Assembly (NCBI GenBank): GCA_046597185.1
Contig: JBKJLF010000350.1
Location: forward strand, 1 to 9,438
Direction of reading: 5' to 3'
DNA: 9,438 nucleotides
Source: CAMBDR01 sp046597185
GTDB taxonomy: Bacteria; Pseudomonadota; Gammaproteobacteria; Burkholderiales; Burkholderiaceae_D
The translations under genes and the position numbers were made by a program. Numbering within the stretch: position 1 is the first letter of the stretch; each line of letters opens with the position of its first letter. The notes below the pieces were generated by a model. The model saw only the letters and a program-made list of their open reading frames with translations. It was not told the origin of the DNA and did not search any database. Shown here piece by piece: positions 1 to 5,263 of the stretch.

Positions 1-636
1 GAGCAATGCGGCAATGGTTCGCGCGCCTTCGTAAAATTTGTGGTGGAACAAGGCTTGACCCAAAAGCGCAGCATTCGGGTCGCCACCATGAAGGGCGTAA
101 TCGAACCATGCCTGACCGATGATGGCAATGTGTGCGTGAATATGGGCGCGCCGCGTTTTAGCGATATTTCGTTCGAGCCTAAGGGTGCCACTCCGCAAAC
201 CCAGGGCGCGGCGCAACTTTGGCCCTTGCAACTGGCGCATGGCCAGGTTTGGATCAGCGCGGTATCGATGGGCAACCCGCATGCGGTGCAAGTGGTTGAG
301 GATGTGGATCTGGCCCCGGTCACGGCCAGCGGGCCTGAGATTGAACATCACCCGTATTTTCCGGCACGGGTGAATGCGGGCTTTATGCAGGTGCAGGACA
401 GGCATCATATTGCCTTACGCGTGTTTGAGCGCGGTGTGGGTGAAACCCTCGCCTGCGGCACGGGCGCGTGCGCGGCGGCGGTGGTGGGGATACAGCGTGG
501 TTTGCTCGATAGCCCGGTGTCGGTGGCCATGCGGGGTGGCACGCTCAGTATTGCTTGGGCCGGGGGTGAGGAGCCGGTGATGATGACAGGGCCAGCGGTG
601 AGTGTGTTTGAAGCTGAGATTGAGGTGCCGTGCTAA
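1..636 (+). CDS. dapF: Diaminopimelate epimerase, 3' part (5' end outside window)
   Basis: DapF converts LL- to meso-diaminopimelate in the cytoplasm, the last shared step towards lysine and the peptidoglycan cross-linker. The frame is open from base 1. It begins with the first catalytic-cysteine motif (EQCGNGSRAF, seen residues 1-10) and carries the second one, ETLACGTGACAAAVV, about two thirds along. These two Cys residues are the acid/base pair of the family. The segments VNMGAPRF and VSMGNPHAVQVV are also typical. About 211 residues are visible; the family is about 270-285 long, so roughly the first 70 residues lie upstream. The gene ends with TAA. No terminator hairpin is visible before the promoter of the next locus, which starts 19 bases later. 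The identification is firm. Confidence 0.97.
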   Translation, partial: EQCGNGSRAFVKFVVEQGLTQKRSIRVATMKGVIEPCLTDDGNVCVNMGAPRFSDISFEPKGATPQTQGAAQLWPLQLAHGQVWISAVSMGNPHAVQVVEDVDLAPVTASGPEIEHHPYFPARVNAGFMQVQDRHHIALRVFERGVGETLACGTGACAAAVVGIQRGLLDSPVSVAMRGGTLSIAWAGGEEPVMMTGPAVSVFEAEIEVPC

Positions 637-654
637 ACAGCGTTAATTTCGCGC

Positions 655-683
655 TTGCAGGGTTGCAGTCAATTCTATATGAT
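655..683 (+). promoter_or_regulatory. Sigma70-type promoter of the fitA-like antitoxin operon
   Basis: A TTGCAG hexamer (655-660) is followed after exactly 17 bases by TATGAT (678-683). The -35 box matches the consensus at four of six positions and the -10 box at five of six, with ideal spacing. The expected start of transcription, near base 690, falls inside the palindrome at 685-701, which suits repression by the antitoxin. This is inferred from sequence only. Confidence 0.6.
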
Positions 684-684
684 G

Positions 685-701
685 AATGCATCGAATGCAT
701 T
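685..701. promoter_or_regulatory. Palindromic operator candidate for FitA-like autoregulation
   Basis: AATGCAT (685-691), spacer CGA, ATGCATT (695-701) form a perfect 7-bp inverted repeat of 17 bp in total. AATGCAT also occurs as a direct repeat (685-691 and 694-700). The site lies just downstream of the -10 box and upstream of the antitoxin ribosome binding site. FitA proteins are known to bind inverted repeats in their own promoter. Binding at this particular site is inferred. Confidence 0.55.
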
Positions 702-717
702 TTTATGGAGTGATGCA

Positions 718-969
718 ATGGCAATGTTAACCGTGCGCAATCTGCCTGACGAAGTACACCGCGCATTGCGGGTGCGCGCCGCCGTGCATGGGCACAGTAC
801 CGAAGCCGAAGTGCGCGACATTCTGGCTGCCGCCAAACCGGAGACCCGTGTTCGCATGGGGGAGGCGCTCGCTCAATTGGGCCAGGAGATTGGTTTTGGT
901 AACGAGGATTTTGCTGTCTTCGATCAAGTGCGCGACAAAACGCCAGCCGAACCGATGAGGTTTGAATGA
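718..969 (+). CDS. fitA: FitA-like ribbon-helix-helix antitoxin
   Basis: This 83-residue protein begins with an Arc/MetJ-type ribbon-helix-helix domain: LTVRNLPDEVHRALRVRAA (residues 4-22) and HSTEAEVRDIL (26-36). The C-terminal half has the run MGEALAQLGQEIG (48-60), which matches the toxin-binding part of FitA antitoxins (their LGSMLASIGQEIG segment). The family neutralises PIN-domain RNases and represses its own operon. The ATG at 718 is chosen because GGAG (707-710) lies seven bases upstream and because longer readings add a tail through the promoter and operator. The stop overlaps the next start (ATGA, 966-969), which is typical of these operons. The antitoxin looks complete, but its toxin partner is gutted. 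Confidence 0.85.
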   Translation: MAMLTVRNLPDEVHRALRVRAAVHGHSTEAEVRDILAAAKPETRVRMGEALAQLGQEIGFGNEDFAVFDQVRDKTPAEPMRFE

Positions 970-1079
970 TTGTTCTCGATACCAACGTCGTTTCGGCGGC
1001 GATGAAGCGTGTGGCTTCGCGCGATACGGCACCGTATGAAGCAGCGGGCGTCACGGTGATTAATCCGTGGCAGGTGTAA
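966..1079 (+). pseudogene. fitB: FitB-like PIN toxin remnant with a large internal in-frame deletion
   Basis: The frame encodes only 37 residues. It starts MIVLDTNVVSAAM, the usual first strand of a VapC/FitB PIN-domain RNase with the first metal-binding Asp (D5). It then jumps to RVASRDTAPYEAAGVTVINPW, the usual last 20-odd residues of the same family. The roughly 100 residues between, including the central acidic ligands (equivalent to FitB E42 and D104), are missing. Full FitB proteins are about 139 residues. The reading frame survives, so a short peptide could still be made, but it cannot form a PIN fold. It overlaps the antitoxin stop by four bases. Which recombination removed the middle is not visible. 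Confidence 0.85.
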
Positions 1080-1148
1080 AGGAATTCCGAAAAAGCAATG
1101 GGTATTGACATAGATATTTGGTTGGCAAGTGCGGGGCTTTGCCTGAGC

Positions 1149-1177
1149 TTGAATGCCATACAAATTTGCGCTACATT
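1149..1177 (+). promoter_or_regulatory. Possible promoter for the small gene and exonuclease
   Basis: TTGAAT (1149-1154) and TACATT (1172-1177) are spaced by 17 bases. Each matches the sigma70 consensus at four of six positions. The site is about 25 bases upstream of the small gene that starts at 1203, so the leader would be short. This is a weak prediction based on position and sequence only. Confidence 0.35.
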
Positions 1178-1202
1178 TAAGGCGTTAACCTGGGAGTTCT
1201 TC

Positions 1203-1361
1203 ATGGCCAAAACTATCACACAAACTTTTCACACCGAAGCGGCATTTGCCGATGCAAGTGCCATGGCCGAGCGGATTGCATTTCTTTCCAAGGCATTGGC
1301 GGCGCAAAGCCTGGCCACCAGCGAAGAGCTTGACGGCACGCTGGCGGATGGGCTTGTTTAA
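1203..1361 (+). CDS. Small protein of unknown function (52 residues)
   Basis: I do not recognise this protein. It starts at the ATG at 1203, preceded by a good ribosome binding site, GGGAG (1192-1196), with a six-base gap. The sequence MAKTITQTFHTEAAFADASA continues into an Ala/Leu-rich, mildly acidic stretch (AERIAFLSKALAAQSLA) that is probably helical. There is no signal peptide, membrane segment or Cys. Its last 14 bases overlap the start of the exonuclease gene, so the two are likely co-translated. It could be a leader that helps initiate the second gene or a partner protein. It sits between toxin-antitoxin relics, but nothing in the sequence itself identifies it as an antitoxin. Confidence 0.6.
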   Translation: MAKTITQTFHTEAAFADASAMAERIAFLSKALAAQSLATSEELDGTLADGLV

Positions 1362-1854
1362 TTTGGCACCGATTTTTATCGACATCGAAGCCAGCGGCTT
1401 GCATTTTGATTCTTATCCAATCGAAGTTGCCGTCTTGGTCGAGGGAAAAATGCATGCCTGGCTGATTCAGCCGGAACCGGGCTGGACTTATTGGGCTGAG
1501 CAGGCTAAGGCACTGCATGGGCTTTCGCGTGATTTTTTGCAAACCCATGGCTTGCCTGTCAGAGAAGTGGCGCAGCAATTGAACCGGGTGTTGGCTGATA
1601 CGGATGGCGTGGTCTATTCCGATGCCTGTGCCTGGGATGAAGATTGGATCAATACCCTGTTTCATGCGGCGGATGAAATACGGCTGTTTCATGTTTTGCC
1701 AGTGGATGAATTGTTTGCGGCGCAAGAGATGACGCGCTTTTTGCGGGTTTTTGCGCAAGTGCAGCAAAGCGGGCAATTTCGCCGCCATCGGGCAGCGGGC
1801 GATGTGGCGGCGCTTGATGCGGCTTGGCGGCAGATTCGTAGAGGTGGATGCTAA
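1348..1854 (+). CDS. DEDDh-type 3'-5' exonuclease-like protein (RNase T/DnaQ fold)
   Basis: This 168-residue protein carries the three Exo motifs of the DnaQ-like superfamily. Motif I is FIDIEASGL with D12 and E14. Motif II is VVYSDACAWDEDW (residues 88-100), where D97 or D99 is the likely metal ligand. Motif III is HRAAGDVAAL with H147 and D152, the DEDDh signature. Such enzymes hydrolyse nucleotides from 3' ends using two metal ions. The domain fills the protein, which is short for the family and has no extra domain. The ATG at 1348 is preferred because motif I begins eleven residues later; it overlaps the previous gene by 14 bases and relies on a poor ribosome binding site. A longer frame from 1246 would only add residues antisense-like in composition. 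Substrate and pathway are unknown. Confidence 0.75.
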   Translation: MGLFNLAPIFIDIEASGLHFDSYPIEVAVLVEGKMHAWLIQPEPGWTYWAEQAKALHGLSRDFLQTHGLPVREVAQQLNRVLADTDGVVYSDACAWDEDWINTLFHAADEIRLFHVLPVDELFAAQEMTRFLRVFAQVQQSGQFRRHRAAGDVAALDAAWRQIRRGGC

Positions 1855-1871
1855 CGAGCGCAGAGCTGTCA

Positions 1872-1994
1872 ACGACCATGATTATCCAGTAACCCTGAAT
1901 CGTCATACCCGATCATCGCCTCCGGGCTACGGTTATCAAGATCTGGCGCGGCTGCGCATTGGGCTGCGATTTGCATCAGTCTGTCTGCTGAAAT
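1872..1994 (-). pseudogene. C-terminal fragment resembling a VapB (PSK)-type antitoxin
   Basis: Read on the minus strand, bases 1994 down to 1872 encode ISADRLMQIAAQCAAAPDLD followed by NRSPEAMIGYDDSGLL, and the frame stops at 1869-1871. The pattern 'IA..CA..P.LD.RS.E.I.GYD..GL' is how many VapB antitoxins of the Rv0623/PSK group end, just after their N-terminal DNA-binding part. Here that N-terminal part is absent. Upstream of residue I the frame runs antisense through the HigB-like fragment, so the gene was cut at about 1995. No start codon or ribosome binding site belongs to it. The family call is from memory of the motif and is moderate. Confidence 0.5.
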
Positions 1995-1995
1995 T

Positions 1996-2274
1996 TTGGG
2001 TGTCAATAGTCTGGATGCCCAAGCGGCGGCGAAGGTAAGCGTTGCGAAAGTAAAAATGGAACTTGGTAATACGTCAGGCATAAAATGGTTCAGGGGCATA
2101 GGTGAATACGTGATTGATTGGGGGCCTGGGTATCGCATCTATCTGGCGCAAGACGGGAAGGACTTAATCGTCCTTTTTGGTGGAAGTACAAAAAAAGGCC
2201 AGCAAAAAGCGATAGACACCGCCATTGAACTGTTTGAAGAGTACAAACAACGAAAGAAAGGGATTAAAAAATGA
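1996..2274 (+). pseudogene. higB: HigB/RelE-type toxin lacking its N-terminus
   Basis: From about residue 4 the frame gives VNSLDAQAAAKVSVAK, GNTSGIKWFRGIGEYVIDWG, PGYRIYLAQDG and LIVLFGGSTKKGQQKAID. This is the body and C-terminus of the Gp49-like (PF05973) 'addiction module killer' branch of RelE/ParE toxins, which are ribosome-dependent mRNA interferases. Complete members begin about 15-20 residues earlier with a strand and helix. Here that part is replaced by sequence that on the other strand is the VapB-like fragment. The frame stays open back to 1882, but the only nearby start is TTG at 1996, without a ribosome binding site. The conserved basic and tyrosine positions of the core are kept. 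It is probably dead; translation of a truncated toxin cannot be excluded. The stop overlaps the higA start (ATGA). Confidence 0.75.
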
Positions 2275-2358
2275 CACTGACAAGAGATTTTCCGGCATAC
2301 CGTCGCTGAGCGTGCGTCACATGATACTGAATTCGCTACTGCGCTCTTAAATGAGGCG
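2271..2358 (+). pseudogene. higA: HigA-type antitoxin start, frameshifted and truncated
   Basis: ATG at 2271 overlaps the toxin stop and reads MTLTRDFP, then hits TGA a few codons later. Dropping one C of the pair at 2292-2293 restores MTLTRDFRHTVAERASHD and then TEFATALLNEA. That is the usual N-terminus of HigA-like antitoxins found downstream of such HigB genes (typically M.LTRDF..T...R...D..FA.ALL.EA). The match ends at about 2358. From there the DNA is the opposite-strand coding sequence of the WD40 gene. So the antitoxin has both a one-base frameshift and loss of its whole helix-turn-helix part. A sequencing error could explain the frameshift but not the truncation. Confidence 0.7.
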
Positions 2359-3800
2359 GGTTCCCATGCCGCGCTGCCGCCGGGTACGTCCAGCATAATG
2401 CGCAGGCAGGTGCCAGTGGCGCTGTCCCACAGGCGGGAGGTGCCATCAATGGATGCGGAAATGATTTGGCTGCCTTGGGCCACGAAGGCGCAAGCGATAA
2501 CGCGGACTTCATGCCCGATAAAAGTCATTTTGCAAGCGCCTGTGCTGGCGTCCCACAGCTTTACTGTACCATCACCGGATGCGGAGAGTACTTGCTGGCC
2601 GCTGGGCGAGAAAGTGCAGGCGGTGACAAGTCCGGCATGCCCGTTAAATGGAGTAATGCATGCGCCAGTGGCAAGCTGCCAAAGCTTGAGGCTGCCATCA
2701 TAAAACCCAGAGAGCGCTTGCTGCCCGTCTGGCGAAAATGCGCAAGCAACAACACTGGCCCAATGCCCTGGCAGGCTGGCAATGCATGTGCCGCTGGCAG
2801 TGTCCCAACACTGCAGGTTGCCATTCTCATCGCCGGACAACACCAGAACTTTCGACTCGGCGGGTAAAAAGGCGCATGCGATAAACCCGGCACAGTCCAT
2901 TGCCACGCTACGCAAACATGCGCCGCTGGCAAGTTGCCACAGTTTAATCACGCCATTACCACTTACGCAAAACCATTGCAAACCGTCTGCTGCCAACGCA
3001 CCAGCGCGCAAAGTACCCGCACCCCTGGCAAATTGCAACAGGCATGCCGCGCCATCCAGTTGCCATAGCCTGAGGGTTTGGTCATTGGATGCAGACAGCA
3101 CTTGCGGTGAGTGTGGCGCAAAGGCGCAAGCCGATACACCGCCCTGTTGGGTAATAAAACTGTACAAACAAGTGCCTGGTGCATAGGCAGGTGCCCGTAG
3201 CGGCATCCCACAATTTAAGCGTACCATCCCAGGCACCCGAGAGCACTTGCAAGCCATCGGGCGAAAAAGCGCAACAGGTCACAACATCCACATGCCCTTG
3301 CACAAACTGCAAGCCCATCCCCGTCAAGGGCAATGGCGACACCAAGTCTGGCAGCAGTGGCCGCTGCAGCCAACCCGCAGTATCTGCTCCCTGCCATTGG
3401 CTACCCACATGGCTGCAATGCAAAAACTCGCTTTGCACCAGCACCGCATCAGTAAAATCCGCACGATCCAGCCGCACTTGCCAAAAGCGGCTGCGGCGCA
3501 AGCAGGCGCGCCCGCAGGCAAGTCGCCTTGCTGGCCACCCCCGCCCATGGTTGGCTTGGCCAGATAGCCTGATGCCAGCAAGGCATGCACCACTTGCGCC
3601 GCATTTTGCGCCGCAGCGGCAACCGTCTCTGCCAGCGAGAACAGCGCATCATGCACCGCCTTGATACTGCTGCTGCCATCTTCTTCCAGCAAAGCCAGCA
3701 ATTGCTACGCCAGTTGGCGCACCGCAGGGCTAAGATCGGCCTCAAATTGGCGCAGCGCATTGTGGGCCTAGGCGCGGGTGAGTTGGACTAATTTGGGCAT
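2359..3800 (-). pseudogene. Decayed WD40 beta-propeller protein gene (two TAG stops, two frame changes, 3' truncation)
   Basis: Reading from the ATG at 3800-3798 with ribosome binding site GGAGG (3806-3810), the frame begins MPKLVQLTRA, then TAG (3770-3768), 16 residues later reaches QLA and a second TAG (3707-3705), then continues LLALLEEDGSSSIKAVHDAL as a helical N-terminal region to about 3540. The frame then changes to ADFTDAVLVQSEF (pentapeptide-repeat-like) and the first WD repeat, GHVDVVTCCAFSPDG..KLWDAATGTCL. A second frame change at 3158-3195 leads to six more WD repeats. The seven repeats would make one complete propeller, normally a protein-binding scaffold. Coding similarity ends at IMLDVPGGSAAWEP (about 2359). 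Beyond that the frame runs 72 residues antisense through the HigBA remnants to a stop at 2139. The partner or effector of the ancestral protein is not identifiable. Confidence 0.85.
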
Positions 3801-3841
3801 GACAGCCTCCAGAAACGATATGAAAATCAAGATGTGTATGA

Positions 3842-3869
3842 ACTATACCCCGACTCTGGCTTACTGCAA
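3842..3869 (-). promoter_or_regulatory. Promoter of the WD40 gene
   Basis: On the minus strand TTGCAG (3869-3864) is followed after 16 bases by TATAGT (3847-3842), a four of six and a five of six match to sigma70 boxes. The predicted start of transcription near 3835 gives a leader of about 35 bases with a strong GGAGG site five bases before the ATG. The control region therefore seems intact although the gene is broken. Confidence 0.6.
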
Positions 3870-3878
3870 AGTATTATT

Positions 3879-3911
3879 GGTTGTATTGAGGTTGTATTGA
3901 GGTTGTATTGA
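3879..3911. repeat. Three perfect tandem copies of an 11-bp unit
   Basis: The unit GGTTGTATTGA occurs at 3879-3889, 3890-3900 and 3901-3911 without mismatch. On the minus strand it lies about ten bases upstream of the -35 box of the WD40 gene, roughly -44 to -76 from the predicted start. A period of 11 bp places each copy on nearly the same face of the helix, as for phased activator sites. Simple replication slippage is the alternative. Confidence 0.9.
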
Positions 3912-3940
3912 ATTTTGAGATCAAAAACCACTGCCGCCAC

Positions 3941-3983
3941 AAAAAAATAACAGGCCAGTCCGATTTCAAATCGTCCTGACCTG
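3941..3983 (-). terminator. Rho-independent terminator of the CARDB protein gene
   Basis: Downstream of the minus-strand gene ending at 4023, the transcript can fold a hairpin from 3983 to 3951: CAGGTCAG pairs with CTGGCCTG (one G-T pair), then two mismatches, then CGATTT pairs with AAATCG around a small loop. It is followed at once by TTATTTTTTT (3950-3941). The stem, its position 40 bases after the stop and the T-run make this convincing. It also insulates the WD40 promoter downstream. Confidence 0.8.
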
Positions 3984-4022
3984 CCAAATTACCCACCACT
4001 TTTTATTATTATTTTTCCAACT

Positions 4023-4982
4023 TTACTTTTTACCACTGGCGCTACTGGCACTGGCAACAGGGGTACAGCTCGCATCCACCGTCACATTCACCTGGGTAGA
4101 ATTATTGCCTTCGTTGGATTCCACCACCGTGTTGTCCGCATCCACCCTAAGGCTCACCACATTGGCACCCGGTGCCAAATACGCCTGGGTCGTAATCGGT
4201 ATGGTTTTACCTTTATCCAGAGTGAGGCCAGTTTGCTGGCTAATCACGGTGGCACCACTATAAATCCGATTCAAAAAGGCCCCGGCTGCCGCATTGCCGG
4301 TGTTGCTGACGTAGTAATTCACATTGAAGGCGCATTTGCCGTTGGAAGTGAGGAACGCATCTTCCGCTTTCAAGGTTATGCTGCCACCCCAAGGCACAAA
4401 CTTGCGCCCTGGGCCTGCCGAATTACCACCCAATAAAATGCCTTGTGGGCTGGATAATTCGGCTTTGGGTGTCGGTGCGGGATTGCAATCGCCCTTCACT
4501 TTGACTTTGATGGCAGGTTTATTATTGGTTTCATCACTTTCAGCGATGACGTTGCCGGAATCGAGTTGCAACTGAAATTGCGACACGCCCAGCGGCAAAT
4601 AGGCAGCGCCAATAAATTTTTTGGCTTGACCCGCTGGCAAAGGCTGGGCACCAATCGCATTATCGATGATCACTTCCACCCCATTGGCGGTCATGGTGTT
4701 GATAAATGGTAGCGCCGTTGCAGCCGTGCCTTGATTGGCCATATAGTAAATCACATTAAAGGCGCATTTGCCTTCCCACATGGTGACCGAATCGGCCTTG
4801 GTCAATTCCACGCTACCACCCCAAGGCACAAATTTGCCGCCCACCCCGGTATTAAAAGCACCCCCAACCACCACACCGCCCGGGCTGACCAAATCAGGCT
4901 GGGCTGCCATGGCCAAATTCGCACCAGTTGCAGCCACTAAAACAGTCGCCATTGCAGAAATAATTTTATTTTTGATATTCAT
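4023..4982 (-). CDS. Exported protein with two CARDB-like repeats
   Basis: The 319-residue product starts at 4982, where AGGAG (4993-4989) lies six bases upstream; a longer frame to 5150 would run through the intergenic region. Residues 1-26 form a Sec signal peptide ending ANLAMA before AQPD. The rest is an internal duplication: about 28-166 and 174-306. Both copies have GG..GGKFVPWGGS-type openings (GGKFVPWGGSVEL; GRKFVPWGGSITL), a GKCAFNV.YY strand and a closing ESDETNN or ESNEGNN. The closing motif is typical of CARDB, an Ig-like fold found in surface and secreted adhesion-type proteins. Each copy has two Cys (73 and 166; 217 and 306), suggesting one disulfide per domain in the periplasm or outside. 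The tail SASSASGKK is low complexity. No anchor is seen. The ligand is unknown. Confidence 0.8.
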   Translation of the reverse strand: MNIKNKIISAMATVLVAATGANLAMAAQPDLVSPGGVVVGGAFNTGVGGKFVPWGGSVELTKADSVTMWEGKCAFNVIYYMANQGTAATALPFINTMTANGVEVIIDNAIGAQPLPAGQAKKFIGAAYLPLGVSQFQLQLDSGNVIAESDETNNKPAIKVKVKGDCNPAPTPKAELSSPQGILLGGNSAGPGRKFVPWGGSITLKAEDAFLTSNGKCAFNVNYYVSNTGNAAAGAFLNRIYSGATVISQQTGLTLDKGKTIPITTQAYLAPGANVVSLRVDADNTVVESNEGNNSTQVNVTVDASCTPVASASSASGKK

Positions 4983-5123
4983 GATTTTCTCCTGGAATCC
5001 ACCCACTATCGATTTTCGCAGTGGTTGTGGTGATACCTTCCCTACAGCAAATGTCGTGCCATGCGGCAATATCAGGAAATGGCCGGACTGACTTACAATC
5101 CATGTCGCGGCATGCGCAAACTC

Positions 5124-5149
5124 TGTCACCGCACTGACAAAATTTGTCA
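5124..5149. promoter_or_regulatory. Phased TGTCA/TGACA half-sites in the divergent intergenic region
   Basis: TGACAAA (5135-5141), central A, TTTGTCA (5143-5149) form a perfect 15-bp palindrome. A further TGTCA at 5124-5128 is inverted relative to TGACA at 5135-5139. The three half-sites are 11 and 10 bp apart, about one helical turn. The cluster sits between the start of the CARDB gene (4982) and the dioxygenase gene (5264) and could bind a dimeric regulator acting on either. No regulator gene is visible here. The reverse strand also reads TTGACA at 5150-5145, but no matching -10 box follows. Confidence 0.4.
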
Positions 5150-5223
5150 ATTCAACCCCTTGCCATGCAGCCCCATGGCAAACCGCAGCATCTGCCAGCG
5201 TGGAATCTGGCCCAGGATCAAAT

Positions 5224-5231
5224 GCTATAAT
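5224..5231 (+). promoter_or_regulatory. Extended -10 promoter of the dioxygenase gene
   Basis: TATAAT at 5226-5231 is a perfect -10 box. It is preceded by GC at 5224-5225 and a T at 5223, giving the TGnTATAAT extended form from base 5223. No good -35 box lies 16-18 bases upstream, as often seen with extended -10 promoters. The start would be near 5238, about 26 bases before the ATG. Confidence 0.6.
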
Positions 5232-5263
5232 TCACAACCTTACTTGTTGATGCCCCCCGGATC

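Noticed and set aside
545..1219. Long minus-strand frame of 224 codons opposite dapF end and fitA
   Set aside because: It runs antisense through the better supported dapF, fitA and their promoter, with no ribosome binding site or recognisable domain.
1216..1872. Minus-strand frame of 218 codons opposite the exonuclease gene
   Set aside because: The plus strand shows clear Exo motifs I-III; the antisense product is low-complexity and matches nothing I know.
1996..2274. HigB-like frame as an intact active toxin gene
   Set aside because: It lacks the usual first 15-20 residues, has only a TTG start with no ribosome binding site, and its antitoxin is destroyed.
3705..3770. Two in-frame TAG codons early in the WD40 gene as possible amber recoding or readthrough
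   Set aside because: The same gene also has two frame changes and a truncated end, and ridA in this window ends normally with TAG. Decay is the simpler explanation.
2359..3800. WD40 gene as part of an NTPase-based (nSTAND-like) defence sensor
   Set aside because: No Walker motifs or effector domain are visible in the N-terminal part or in neighbouring genes.
3879..3911. Tandem repeats as a small CRISPR array (also considered at 7563-7616 and 8808-8859)
   Set aside because: The units follow each other directly with no spacers, and no cas gene is present.
5145..5150. TTGACA on the minus strand as the -35 box of the CARDB gene
   Set aside because: No acceptable -10 box lies 16-18 bases downstream, and the hexamer is part of the palindrome; the real promoter was not located.
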